Below are positions 10,641 through 22,196 of a DNA stretch of 64,000 nt, one piece after another. Within the stretch, counting starts at the first letter, position 1. Each line of letters begins with the position of its first letter. The DNA is taken from assembly GCF_000226095.1 (NCBI RefSeq), contig NC_016472.1:3906001-3970000 (forward strand), read 5' to 3'. The notes below the pieces were generated by a model. That model was not told the origin of the DNA, searched no databases, and was given only the letters and a program-made list of their open reading frames with translations. The position numbers and the translations under genes are program-made. Origin of the DNA: Thermothelomyces thermophilus ATCC 42464. Taxonomy: Eukaryota > Ascomycota > Sordariomycetes > Sordariales > Chaetomiaceae.

Positions 10641-12500
10641 CTATTGCAGCTTGGCCAACCGGGCGGCTTTGAACTTGCTCATCCGCTTGGGTCCGCCCAA
10701 TTCCTCGTCGAGGGGAACCTGACCCGTCTCACTGTCAATGGCTCCGTCTTGCTGCATAACACCGCCCTGTTTTTGGATTAGCTTGTTCCGCAAACGGTTG
10801 TACTCAACCGCGGCTGCTTGGTATAGAAGAGCATCGTCCAAGTCATCTGGCTCCGTCGGGTTTGGCACGGTAGGTCGCTCAACAACCGTCGGGGCCAGGG
10901 GGACGTCTTCCGGTGGATGGGGTTCATCTGGGACACTACTGGGGTTGGCCGCGCCAAAGTTGGCGGGAAGGTGTTGTGGTCCGGGAGGAAGTCCGCCGCG
11001 TGAACGAGACGAGGCGGCCGCTCGCTCCTTTTTGAACCTAGACACGCGCTTCGGCGGCTCGTCCGGGTCCTTGGGCGTCTCTTCCGGGGTCGTCTTCTCC
11101 ACGACATCGCCGACCTGCACAGTTTTGCGCTCCCTGGGCCTGGCATCTGGTGTCGGCCGAGATGCAGTGTCCGGGGCAATATCCAGCTTCGAGGCGAAGC
11201 TGACGCTCTTCTTTGCTTTCGGCGCGGCTGGCGTGGTGGCAGCTGCTGCTTTGGAGTCGTCAACCACCGCTATTCGCCCAATACCCTCATCCGGCTTCTT
11301 GGGCTTCGTCTCTGACGCGCCAACCGTGAAGGCGGACTGGGCGTTCAGCCGCCTCTCAAGCTCCTGCATGCGCTTAATGTAGTCCGGGGTGAGCGGGCTG
11401 CGTTTCGAGCGGCCGAGCTCGTCCTCGGAATCATCATCTTCTTCTGTGACTTCCGACTCGAACTCGTCATCGGAGCCGATCCACAAGCTATCCTCGTCGT
11501 CGGAGCCGCCTTCCTCCAGCTGAAGTTCGGCCACGACGGGGCCAATCTCCGACATGCCGTATTCCAGCATCTCGCGGCGCAGCTTGCTGTCCTCTGGTGA
11601 CTCGTCCTCCGGGATGACGGCGTCCGACAAGTCGATCGCCTCCTGTTCTTTGGCCTTCTGCATGAGCCGCTCAAGATTCTGAGCTGCCCTTGACTGCGCA
11701 GGCGTGGGCTCTGTAGGCGCTGGCTCTGCAGGCTTGGGCTCCTCAGGCTCATGGCCAGCCTTGGTATCCTCCGCGAAGGAGACAGACTTCTTGCGACCGG
11801 CAGGCTCGGTGCTGGGGGCGCTTTGCCGAGCGGCGTCGGTTGTGCTCTGTCCGGGACTCGGAGCCGGCTCGTCCCTGGCCTCACCCTCTTTCGCATCATC
11901 GAGGTCTATCCTTTCCACCGACTTGGACAAGTCTGCCTCAGTCGCGGCAAGGTCTTTCTCTTCGATGCCCACCTTCTTCAATGCGTCGACAATCTTGGGC
12001 TCAGCATCCGCACCAGTTTGCAGCCGGAAGTTGACGACATTGTCGTTCTCGTCCAGCTCCTCGATGATGTCGGTGAAGGGGAGGCCGCTCTCCTCGTCGG
12101 TCCCGAGCTCCGGCTGTGCGACGACAGATGCGGCGGCGAGCCTGTTCTCCTCTTTCTCAAGGAGCTTCGACAGCGTGCCAATGTTCTGCTCGACATAGTC
12201 GAGTCGCCGCGAGAGGGTGTTTACGATCTGCTCGGTGGTCCTGAGGTCATTCTTGCCCATGATCTCATGGATCTCCTTTTTCGTGAGCAGCTTGCTGTCG
12301 AAATCGCGACGGATGCGACGCAGCTGCTCATGCGGAGGAGGGTCAGTGGGAAGCTGCTCGACCTCTTCCTTGAGCGCCGAGTAGTCGAGAAACCATTGCT
12401 GCCAGTGCGTCAGAGACGCGCGCAGCTTGTTCACCTTGCTCTCGAGCAGCTGCACATGCCGGTCGAGATTGGAAAGGTGATCTTTGGGTGGTTGGGCCAT
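10641..12500 (-). CDS. BUD27: Bud27/URI1 unconventional prefoldin, RPB5 interactor
   Basis: URI/Bud27 is a prefoldin-like scaffold that helps assemble RNA polymerases through Rpb5 and links TOR signalling to translation. It is a single exon of 619 residues. The N-terminal 130 residues form the alpha-prefoldin coiled-coil pair (LDRHVQLLESKVNKLRASL, then LSRRLDYVEQNIGTLSKLLEKE). The middle is acidic and disordered (DDEDSLWIGSDDEFESEVTEEDDDSEDELGR) with two KKSVSFA repeats, at about residues 238-244 and 433-439. The C-terminal domain resembles DUF3835, ending in LLYQAAAVEYNRLRNKLIQKQGG and GGPKRMSKFKAARLAKLQ. Domain order and size match fungal Bud27. The paired KKSVSF motifs look like basophilic kinase or PP1-docking sites, which is inference. 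Confidence 0.88.
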   Translation of the reverse strand: MAQPPKDHLSNLDRHVQLLESKVNKLRASLTHWQQWFLDYSALKEEVEQLPTDPPPHEQLRRIRRDFDSKLLTKKEIHEIMGKNDLRTTEQIVNTLSRRLDYVEQNIGTLSKLLEKEENRLAAASVVAQPELGTDEESGLPFTDIIEELDENDNVVNFRLQTGADAEPKIVDALKKVGIEEKDLAATEADLSKSVERIDLDDAKEGEARDEPAPSPGQSTTDAARQSAPSTEPAGRKKSVSFAEDTKAGHEPEEPKPAEPAPTEPTPAQSRAAQNLERLMQKAKEQEAIDLSDAVIPEDESPEDSKLRREMLEYGMSEIGPVVAELQLEEGGSDDEDSLWIGSDDEFESEVTEEDDDSEDELGRSKRSPLTPDYIKRMQELERRLNAQSAFTVGASETKPKKPDEGIGRIAVVDDSKAAAATTPAAPKAKKSVSFASKLDIAPDTASRPTPDARPRERKTVQVGDVVEKTTPEETPKDPDEPPKRVSRFKKERAAASSRSRGGLPPGPQHLPANFGAANPSSVPDEPHPPEDVPLAPTVVERPTVPNPTEPDDLDDALLYQAAAVEYNRLRNKLIQKQGGVMQQDGAIDSETGQVPLDEELGGPKRMSKFKAARLAKLQ

Positions 12501-13300
12501 GGCGGTCGACGCGTCGAGGATGTCGAGAGAAGTAGGAGAAATTTTTTCGAGCGGAGGATTTTCCCAGTTGAAGTTGGTTCGAATCGATTCTCTCTGAGCG
12601 GATTACGTAACAAATACAGTACAGTACAAAAGAAGAAATGTAACCATACCGTGTTCGAACATGGCGGCATTTTGGTAATTTTACGGAGTGACTACAATGC
12701 TACCTTTAATCTCAAAGCAGATTAACTTTAGACAGTACCAAGTAGATGTATCATTGCAATTACTTTTATGAGAATGCTCAGAAAGCACGTGCTCGCTAGA
12801 CTCCAAGATACATATAGTATACCCAACCCAAGAATTAACAGTAGCTCAAATACAAAGGGACCAAGAAACTCCTGCGCTTGCCTCGCTATGCAATACCCTT
12901 TTTCCCAGAGAGAAACCAATTCGGTCCGTTCTCAAACCAGGCCCAGCTGCTACATACAGAGAGTGAATAAGAGCATTGAACTGCAAGCCAAACCCGTGCA
13001 AAAAGGGGAAAAAAATAAGAGATGGAAAAAGAAAAACAGATATAAATCACACATATTAATCAAGATTCTATATTATAGGCCGTGATACTGTATAATGGCC
13101 AGATGCCGAAACATGGTTTGCCGGGTATCAAACGCGGAGGGTACGGAGCGAAACCGTCTCGGCAAAAGCGAAACGCGTGGGAGTGGTTGGAAGTCCGACC
13201 TGGTCGGTTTCACCATCGACCGGCCCGTGCCGCGCCGCATGGCTAAGAGAGGAGAGGGGGAGCCGGGGGGGGGGGGACACGGGTAAGCGCGTCACCCCTC
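12501..13300. other. Spacer upstream of Bud27
   Basis: This 800-bp AT-richer spacer lies between two same-strand genes. It should contain the Bud27 promoter and the 3' UTR of the Glu/Lys-rich gene. It includes A-rich stretches (about 13005-13050) and a run of ten G near 13267. No gene recognised. Confidence 0.45.
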
Positions 13301-15887
13301 TCAGTGGCCCGGAGGTGGCCGAATGCGTTTGCCGTCCAGGAACTCCTGGCTCCTCGGTGCGTAGTAAGGGTTGTCGACTATCTGCTCCCTCTTCCTCTGC
13401 TCGAAAATGGCGCGTTCTTCCTCGTCGAGGGCGAAGGCCTTCTTCAGCCAGCCGAACGCGCTGCGCTTCTTCTTGACTGTCTTTCCCGTCTGGTTGGTCA
13501 TCGCGGTCCCGCTGCTCATTATGCTCATCCCCATCCTCGAAGGAGCGTTCCTGGGAGGGGCGGGAAAGTGGTGGGGAGCGACGGTGCCAGACGTATGCGG
13601 CCTCTGCTGCAGCGGCGAGTAAGGGTTTGGCTGCACCGGGCGAAAGAACTGCCTCTCGGAATGAGGGGAAGGTATCATCGGGGGCTGGACGAACGGCGGG
13701 GGAAACTCGACCATTGACGCGTTAATAGACGCCATCGAGTCGACCGGCGGCCGCTCCATGTCGGATCCGTATGCCGAATCCCGGGACTGGTAAGCCCGGT
13801 GAACTGCCTGGAGCGGCCGCTGCTGTGGCCCCATGCTATTCGGCGGGGGGACCTGGATCGATATCGGCACGGTGCCTTTCAGCGAGACGCGTTGTCTGAG
13901 CGACGTCCTTTGCGGCGGCACCACCTCGGGGTCCTGGGGAATGACCAGTTCCGGTGCCTGACTCGGATCTCGCCGAGACCCAGGGCGGGCCTCGGGCCGT
14001 TCATCTGTCCTTGTTGGGCTGGGCTTGGTATCCGTTCTGGCGCCGATCTCCACGACCTTTAGCCGGGCTGTTTGCGGCCTTGAGACGACTTGTTCGACTC
14101 GGGGCCTTGCCGGTTCGAGCGTTATCTGGGCTGCCGACTCGACCGAAGAAGCCGAAGAAGAGTCCACCCTCGGTCTCTGGACGTCATCTGGCTGTGCCCT
14201 GGGCACCCGCCGACCGCTAATGCCGGGCGACGGCTGTGGCGACGGCTGGGGCGTGTAGGTTCGGGGTTGCAAGATATACAACGGGCTCTCCTCTTCGATC
14301 TCTTCCTTCTTTTCCTTCTCCTCTTTCTTTTCCTCCATTTCCTTGTCTTCCTTCTCCTCCTCTTCCTTCTCCTTTTCTTCCTTTTCTTCCTTTTCTTTCT
14401 CCTTCTTTTCTTCCGTTTTCTCCTTTTCCTCCTTTTCCCCCTTTTCTTCTTTCTCTCCCCCCTCCTCTTTCTCTTCCTTCTTCTCCCCAAGAGCCTCTTC
14501 CTTGGGCAGTTCCAGCTTCGGCAAGTCCGACGGTGCTGGTGGCTTCTTGGAGAGTCGGCGCGGGTTCCGGGCCGGGGGCGCCTGCGGTGGTGGTGGTTCA
14601 GAGGGCGACTGCGGGGGAGACTCTTCAGGTGGCGGAGACCTTGAAGTCACCACCAGAGGCGACCGCGGCGTCGTGTCGTTTCGGCTTTGCTGCTCGGTCG
14701 AACCGTCCAGCTCGGCAGCGGACAGCGCTCCGGCGTCGAGTGACAGCTTCCCGGAGTTGAGAGTACTCAGCCGTAGCGAGATCCGAGGGGGCGAGTTGGG
14801 TATGTTGATCGGCGGGGAACTCGGCGGCGTCGTGACCGACGAGGCATCGGATGGCTGAGGGCTATGGCCCGGGGACGAGTACGGTTGGACGGTGAGCTGC
14901 GAGTCGGTCAGTCACCCACTTCTCTCCGGGGCCAACGGATAGCCAGGGCAGGCGTACCCTCGTCCTTCGGCTCACCTCTCCAGCCCTCCGCTCCATCTCG
15001 GAGACCATATCAGTCAACCTGACCATCAGGGCGTTCAGCGTGCTCCCTTTGGCCTGCAAATCCATGAATGCATTAAACCACCCGTCCGTGTTACCCTTCA
15101 TGGCGTCGAATATGTCGATCACGTCGGGGCGCTCCTGTCGCCAACTCCCATGCTGTTGCTCCGCTAGATAAATGGTGAATTCTCGAGTCGCCGCGAGCCC
15201 CTCCGCCAGGTCTCGTGTCGTCTGCTTGAGCGCGGCTTGGGTGCGAGCCAGGATGTGCTCGATCTTCTGGTTGCCCTCGAGGATCTGCATGCGGAACTTG
15301 CGATCTTCCAGCATCCGCTCAAAAACTCCGATGTTGTCCATGGGCAGCTTCAGGTGCTTGATCCGCTCCTCTATATCCCTCATCGCCAAGTCCACATCCT
15401 CGAGCGTCGTCTCCAGGAACTCGTCCACCTCGTCGATGTGGCCCTGAAGGATGGAGACGACCAGGATCTGGCTGTTGGCCATGCCATTGAGCAGCAAGTA
15501 CACGCCGAATGAGATCTGGGCTATCAACCGGCAGAGCTCGTGTGTCTTCTGGCCCGGGCGGCAGCGCCACAGGGCAGTCGGAGGCGGGTCATCCCTGTCC
15601 TGGTCCAGCAGCTCGTCGCGCCTCGCCCTGGCGTCGCCGGTGCGAAGCTTCGGCTTCTTTACGGCATCGCCTTGTGTGGCCTCCACCAGGGATTCTGCGA
15701 ATGCTTGCTGCATGGACGGGATGGGATGCTGAGGTACCGGAGGCTGTTGCGGCTCGTCCTGCCTCGGCCGGGTATCGACCTCTAGGCCTGTTCCGGCCCT
15801 CATTTCATCATCGATGTCAGGCGCCAGCACGATGGGTAGCTGCATCTCCGAGAGGCTGGAAGATGATGGAGGTCGCGGGAAAGCCAT
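13301..15887 (-). CDS. Uncharacterised fungal protein with Glu/Lys-rich tract and basic C-terminal helix
   Basis: I do not recognise a named family. Two exons (15887-14958 and 14896-13301, both in phase) give about 841 residues. Residues 1-110 are disordered. Residues about 115-310 look like a folded helical domain (THELCRLIAQISFGVYLLLNG, then GHIDEVDEFLETTLEDVDL and LVRLTDMVSEMERRAG), with heptad spacing and one hydrophobic stretch too short to be a sure membrane segment. The second exon opens Ser/Pro-rich. It then carries about 70 residues almost entirely of Glu and Lys, then Pro/Ser/Arg-rich disorder. It ends in a compact basic amphipathic segment (KKKRSAFGWLKKAF, then DEEERAIFEQRK). Folded N-terminal and C-terminal blocks separated by disorder suggest a scaffold. 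The function is unknown. Confidence 0.8.
14285..14500 (+). repeat. Long polypyrimidine tract (TTC/TCC) encoding the Glu/Lys region
   Basis: About 215 bases of the plus strand are nearly pure T/C (TTCTCC, TTCCTT and TCTTCC units). They are the complement of GAG/AAG codons in the gene on the minus strand. Such purine/pyrimidine asymmetry can form triplex DNA. It is an expandable imperfect repeat. Confidence 0.85.
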
Positions 15888-18477
15888 GGTGGGGTGATTT
15901 CCTAGGTCATCCAGGCCAATCTACACTACCGAGAGCTTCCAGGAGCCGGGGGGGCCCGGCGGTCGTTCGCCGCTGATCACGGGCGGCGATCGGCAGGGAA
16001 TTCTGGCGTAGTGTACAGGCGGAGGGGCAGCTCACCGGTGGGGCCCAGCACTCGTGCGTTCTGCGAGCTCCCGTGGCGATGGAAGATTAATCGGTCGAAT
16101 GGCGGTTCTACAAGGCGACGGAGCTCTGGATGGTGGAACGGGGACGATATGGGAACGTAAATAAGACGTAGAGCAGGGCGGAGATCTCGACGTGTCTTAA
16201 CGGAGCGCCTGTCATGGATGTGCCCCGCGATGAAACATAGTGGTGACGGTCCCTAAGGTTTGGCGCAGTTCGATCAAGGCGAGGGAGGCGCTGGAAACAC
16301 CAGGCCGGCACTCCCTATTTTTCTGTCCGGAAACGGGAACCCCAGCTCTCCGACGCTGCTGCTGCCGACGTTCCAAACAAGGGTTAACTTTGATTTCGTT
16401 GAGCGCTGATGCAACGCTCGGAAGGCTGAGTTGGTTGATTCGCGAGGCCCGTAATGCACAAGAGCACCAGCTGGTCGGCCGTAGATGATCTGAGCTCGTC
16501 GTTGTATCAAACCGGGAGAAGACGGTCTCGAGACGTCGACGGGTGGGAATAAAAAAAAAAAAAACGCAACGTTCGAAGATTTGGCCGCAAGATCTTTGCA
16601 AGACACGAATGCGGTAAGGATCACGCAAAGCGAGTGGCAAAGGGAGCTTTGGCGAGACCGTTTCGATCGGGAATCTCCAGGGGAAAGGGGGGTTGTTGTG
16701 GCCTGGAAACTCGTAGGAGAAGCAACAAAATCGAAATGTGCTCCACCGCGACTTCTTGACCGAGTTGGCGCTGGCGAGTTGGTACCTGGGAGACCGGGGC
16801 AGCTCCCTGCATCGTGGGGGGGCCGGCGGTCCTAGGACCGGGGTCCAGCGTGCGTTTCCATTTGAGGAAAATGGGTATCATTGGTGACCGGGGGTCACCA
16901 ATAGCACGGTGCCAGCCGAGCAAACCGAAAGGGGCTCGATTCTTTGGGCGAATTGCATGTCGTGCGGGCCTAGAGCTCGCCATCCCATCTGTGGGCCAAT
17001 CGAGGGCCCGGCCCAGGGAATCGGGGGCTCACCCGGGCTGCCGATTGCATGCGCCTCTCCGCCCCGACCGCAAGACTTGGATCGGCGCATTGCAGAATGT
17101 CTTCGATTATAACGTTACCGCGCTGATATTGGGCCCTGTTGAAACCGGATATTGCTCCAGGAGAGCTCATTGGAGAGAACGGATTACGGAATATATATAC
17201 ACGCTAGTATTGGCACAAATCCGGAGCACGGCGTAAATATATCGACACACTAGTCACGCCGAGGATCTGGCAGAGGTTTGAATCTCTTCGTATTCCTTGT
17301 CGTTTCCTCCTTTTTCATCATGCTGTAGCCTACCCCCGTTATTTCTGCCGAATGTGATGCTGCCAGCAGACAGTGCTGGGCGCGCACAAATAGGCCAGAG
17401 CTCCTGCAGAGAATCGCTAGGTGCTTGCAGAACGTGGCCTGGGGTTCCGGAAGATCCAACCCAAAAGCGAGACCGGGGGCGCTTGCAAAGCCTTACCTGC
17501 AGGCGCAGGACCAAACACGGTAATAGTGGGCTGCAGGGCTGCAATCTGATTCCGTACACGGTGCGCTTTACGAGTCCGTACTCGTACATACATAGTCAAG
17601 TAACGTTCAAAACAGGATTAAGGAAACGAACTTGGGGCATTCAGAGGTGTACTAATTCCACACAAGCAAATGAGGTATGAGGAACGGACTATTCGTGAAA
17701 TATAGGCAGCGTACGTTCCTTATCGTCTTCTTTCCGCTCCGGTCTCCGCACCCCGCAAACCTAATCCATCTTGACAGCCGATGCCCAAGTGCCTCCAGCT
17801 TGACTACGGAGACCGGACTACACTACTACATACTTTGGTACCTTGCTGCTGGGACACCAAGCATGGGTCGCGGTCTTCAGAGAGCCGAATCGGCGACGAA
17901 ACGTCCGGTCGGCCTTGAGGGTTCAAAGTTGAGCTCGACTGGCGCTGGCCGGCTGGTTTTCGAGAGTCTCTCCGAATTCTTGATTATGTATGCAGTGAAC
18001 GGCAGCGCATGTCGAATCGAATGCAGGCGCTTGTTGTGTATGGATGTACGGAGATGTATGTACATACAAACTTGCTCCTCCAACCAACTCGGCCCGGCCT
18101 CACCAACAAAGCAGAAACAGGTGGGGTCGATCTCGGGGGAATGGTCGTCTTCTCAGACGAATGCTACGCTAAGAGCCCTCATCGACAGAGATCGGGTTTT
18201 AGACCGAGGCGCAACTGCCGAATCGAGCACTGGGCCGCTCCGTTGTGCGAGGCGCGTGGCTCCTTCGTAAAGCATCTGCCAAGACCAGGGGTCCATCTCA
18301 TCTCAGCCGCAACTCCTTCGTGCCTTCTCTCTGCTTTCTGTTGATTACTGGCTTTCTGTGCATCCGACTCGGGTCCTCCTCTTCTTCGTTTCTTTTCACT
18401 TCCTGGTTGCCTCCCGTGCTTCCCGTCAGCTTGCCGAGCGATCAAGCGCTCAAGCAAGCTGCGACCGGCCACCAAGC
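15888..18477. other. Long divergent intergenic region
   Basis: About 2.6 kb between the Glu/Lys-rich gene (-) and the AIG1-like gene (+). The ORFs here are short, overlap on all frames and show no family similarity. An A run lies at about 16551-16564. No tRNA, rRNA or transposon ORF was seen. It presumably contains both promoters and leaders. Confidence 0.4.
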
Positions 18478-19507
18478 ATGGCTCTACAGGCATTCAAGTT
18501 CGGGACCGGTCCCTGGGACCCAACCCATCGCTTCGAGACATCGTGGCTTTTGTCGCCCTGGGCGCTCTTCTTTTGCAGGGCTCTCATCGTAAGTTTCCGC
18601 TCTTGCTAGGGAATCTGCCTCGCCCTACCTTATATAAATATACCCTTACCTTGCTATATACTTGGTTACTCCGTAATTAATGAGCGGAGCATCCTCCCAT
18701 TGTCCCCACATTCACTTGAGGAGAGGGCGAAACCCGCTAATTGATCGCGTCTCGTATCTCCCTCCCTCTCTCGCGCCCCCACCGTAACAGTCCCTCTATG
18801 CCTTCACGACTCTCCTCTTCGTGCTGGCGTGGCAGTGCGCCCGGGCGGCCACGGGCTGCGAGGCGTCGCGGGATACGTTCAGCTACTTCACCCACCTGAC
18901 GTACTGGGGCCTGGCCTTCTACTTCCTCGCCTCGGCGACGCACACGCTCACGTACGCGCGCTCGGGCGTCCCGCTGCTGGACCGGTTCCCGCGCCCGCTG
19001 CAGGCGCTCCACTCGGCCTTCTACACCACCATCGTCGTCTACCCCTTCATCGTGACCATCGTCTACTGGGCCCGCCTCTACTCGGGCACCTGGTTCGCCG
19101 AGGTCTTTGCCGGCTGGAGCAACGTCTCGCAGCACGCGCTCAACAGCGCCTTCGCCCTCTTCGAGCTCCTCGTCCCCCGCACCGGCACGCCCCCGCCCGT
19201 CCACATGCTCTGGCTCGTCCTGCTGCTGGCCCTCTACCTCGCCCTGGCCTACGTCACCAAGGCCTCCAAGGACTTCTACCCGTACGACTTCCTCGACCCG
19301 AAGGAGCAGCACGGCCTGGTCGCGGCCTACGTCTTTGGCATCGCCGTCGGCTGCCTCATCATCTTTGGCGTCGTCTGGTCCATCATCTGGCTGCGCAAAT
19401 ACGTCACCGAGACAAAGCTGGGGAAGACGGGCAAGTTTGCGAAGAAGGACCACCCCGCGAACGCGGCAGGGGATGTGGAAGTGGCGACGGATAAGCCGCA
19501 GGAGTAG
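18478..19507 (+). CDS. FAR-17a/AIG1-like multi-pass membrane protein
   Basis: This probably belongs to the AIG1/ADTRP family, whose animal members hydrolyse fatty-acid esters of hydroxy fatty acids. The fungal role is not established. Exons are 18478-18588 and 18791-19507, giving 275 residues. Hydrophobic segments occur at SPWALFFCRALISLYAFTTLLFVLAW, YFTHLTYWGLAFYFLASATH, FYTTIVVYPFIVTIVYW, LWLVLLLALYLALAYV and VFGIAVGCLIIFGVVWSIIWL, i.e. five or six membrane passes. The conserved opening GPWDPTHRFETSWLLSP and the segment WSNVSQHALNSAFALFELL are visible. The His in the latter occupies the place I would expect for the catalytic His of AIG1, and a Thr in the preceding helices (THLTYWG) could be its partner. 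That mapping is inference. The tail is basic and cytosolic. Family call fairly confident; enzymatic activity not. Confidence 0.75.
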
Positions 19508-19978
19508 TAGTAGGGTAGCGTGCGCGCTGGCTATCTGTCTCGTTTTTACTCTTCACCTCGGCTCTTCGTTTCGACACATGAATGGACTTGTCTCAGTAAC
19601 CGCAAGTTTGGTGTCTGCAAAAGGGTGGTTGTTTTACCTTACGTTGGTAAGCATTGGGCCTTGGGCTATGGGAGGATATACCCTTGAATAATGTACTGTG
19701 TCTACGATGTTCCTGTTTGACCTGTTCACATGGTGATTTCGAGGTGACATGCATCAACCCGTCGCCTTTGTAACGTACGGCTACCTCTACAATGATCTTG
19801 TGTCACCAAAAGCTGCCTGCATTTAGTGCCGCGCCTCCGCCGCCATAAATGGGATCTCGGAGGGAACTTCATGCGTAATATTCTTTGCCAGAGACCAGAG
19901 ATCACTGGGATGTATACTGTCCACACATGATCTGACATATGATTATTGCTATCTGACATCCGCAAAAGTACAGGCCAC
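19508..19978. other. Convergent 3' region, AIG1-like / GUP1
   Basis: 470 bp of shared downstream sequence between converging genes. No ORF or RNA gene is supported. Confidence 0.5.
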
Positions 19979-22196
19979 TCAGCACTTGAGATTAATCCCC
20001 CGTCTATACTCGGACTGTCGTATCTCAAACATGACCTGGATCCCTACAAACAATGCCGCACATGCCGTGATCAAAAACGCGAGGCCTGCGGGACAGCAGC
20101 GTCAGTGAACCATGGTCGTCGAAATCGAGGCCCTAATGGAGAAACCACGAGACAACAAGGAAAAAGAAAACGGCTTACCAGAATAGTCTCTAAAGATCCC
20201 CTTGACAATACTCTCCAAGCCGTCCAGTCCGACGGCAAACCCGACCAGGTTGGCCGCCATCATCATGAGCACATTACCGACCGCTCCGACGCAGCACAGC
20301 ATCCGGTACGCGGTCGGCCGGCTCTCCCACTTCTTGGGCGGGAACAGCACGCCGGCGGCGATCTCGGGCAGGAAGAAGACGACGACCAGCCAGCCCCAGA
20401 TCAGCAGGTTCAGCTTGATATCGTGCCACAGCGCCACGAAGGTGAAGACGACCAGGTACGTGAGCACGGTCCGGGCCGCGTCCAGGCCGGTCCGGAAGCT
20501 GGACCCGCCCAGGGGTATGTAGATGTAGCGCAGCAGCCAGCGGTAGTAGCTGCGGTGCCAGCCCCGCCAGAAGGACAGGGTCGAGTAGTTGTTGCTGACG
20601 CAGCGCACCATGTTCTCGGGCGGGTCGACGCCGTCGACGAGGCTCCAGAGGCGGAAGAAGCGCCAGGGGAGGAGCAGCTTCAGCCAGATGATGTGCAGGT
20701 TGAAGAAGGCGAGCAGCGAGATCTGCGCGGGCGTGTACGAGGACCAATCGGGGCGGGACTTGGAGATGGCGCCGACGTAGTCGTAGTGCAAGATCAGCTC
20801 CATGGCGAGGAGGACCAGCGCAAAGCGGATGCCGTACTTGAGCGTGCGCGGGGTGGAGAGCGTGGCCGGCCGGTACCGCTGCTGCGAGATGTAGTCGTTG
20901 AAGGTGATGATGGGGCCGGTGAGGTAGAGCGGGCCGTAGATGGCGTAGGCGAGGTAGTTGCGGAAGCAGTAGTCGTGCGGCGCGGCCGGGGTGGCGATGC
21001 GGTCGCGCTCGGAGAGGTTGGCAGGGTCCAATTGTTTCTTCTTGCCGGCGTTAATATGAGGTGATTTCAGAGGGGGGAAGACCAGGAGAAGCGCAAAGCA
21101 GGAGGCGTACCTCGATGGGACTGGAAGCCCTCCTGTCGAGACTCCAGTAGTAGTCCAGGTTAAAACTGATCAGGCGCAGGACGGTGATGTTGAAGAGAAT
21201 CTCCCAGCGGTTGATCAGGCCGCCGTGCCTATCCATCCACTCGCCCAGCGCTACCAAGCCCGAGGTGCCCGTCACCAAATTCTCGGCCGGCGAGCCGGTC
21301 AGGAGCCGCGCAATTTCGCGGTACTTGTAGCCCGAGCACAGCTCATTGGCGAACAAGACGCAGATGTTGAACACCCACGTCGCGGCAGGGATGTACCTCT
21401 TGGGCACCGACGTTGCAAGCCGGTAGTTGATGGCCAAGATCGCCAGGATCTTGGCTGCCGAGAAGCCATGCAGCGCCACGAGGAAGAAAAGCGCAAAGGC
21501 GGCGTCATACGAGGTGCGCTGGCGCAGCCTCGCCTCGGCCGCCTCGGGGACGTTCGCTCTCGCGGCTCTCAGCTCCGGCGGGACGGGGTGCACGGCGTTC
21601 CAGACCCTGCGCAGCAGCGGATGGAACACCAGCAAGAGTGCCATATACGGCAGGTTTGTCCGGAAGGTGTAATACTGGGCGTCCGATACGTCCTACCACC
21701 GCGCCACGTTTCAGCAAAGATTGCTCTGGTCTCGATGCCGGCAGCAAAAGAGGGGGGGGAGGCAAGGGTTTAGAAACTTACGATCTTGCGGCCCGGAATC
21801 CACCCGTCCCTAAGTCGTTTCTGAAATTTGTAGTATCTCGGATCAGATGCTGCCGAGCGTCAGACCTTCCTCCCTTCCAACCACTCTTTCCCACCAATGA
21901 TGACAGAGCAAGGGGAACACCTTACGCCTCGAAACATCATAGGCGACCCAAAACATGTAGGGCACCACGACCAGGAAGACGAGGTAGTAGAAGTAGAACT
22001 CGGGGGTCCTCCATTTCGGCGGCTCGACCCGCTTGTCGGCGACGGCCCTGTCGCCCTCCCGCTTGTCGTTTGCGGCCCTGTACGGCACCGACGAGGGTGT
22101 GGTGAAGCGCGTGTCGAGGGTCTCGAGGTCGTAGATGCTCGACAAAAAGGACAGCGGGCAGGAGCGGCCTCGGCTGCCACCGTGGGAGGAGGCCAT
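19979..22196 (-). CDS. GUP1: GUP1-type MBOAT O-acyltransferase
   Basis: Gup1 is an ER membrane-bound O-acyltransferase that remodels the lipid of GPI anchors and affects glycerol uptake and wall/membrane composition. Five exons (22196-21926, 21849-21782, 21692-21111, 21040-20179, 20085-19979) keep frame and give about 629 residues. Many hydrophobic helices are visible. The MBOAT core is evident: SFWRGWHRSYYRWLLRYIYIPLGG, then FTFVALWHDIKLNLLIWGWL with the invariant catalytic His. The Gup1-type segment EKKQLDPANLSERDRI lies across the exon 3/4 junction and HDYCFRNYLAYAIYGPLYLTGP just after it. The C-terminal exon encodes LAFLITACAALFVGIQVMFEIR and an INLKC end. The acceptor of exon 4 could shift by one AAG. 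It is convergent with another membrane-lipid gene, the AIG1-like protein. Confidence 0.93.

Noticed and set aside
18630-18645. TATATAAATATA as a promoter TATA box
   Set aside because: It lies inside the first intron of the AIG1-like gene, after the start codon.
19946-21064. 372-codon plus-strand frame opposite GUP1
   Set aside because: Low-complexity shadow of the MBOAT exons, which carry the catalytic His and membrane helices on the minus strand.
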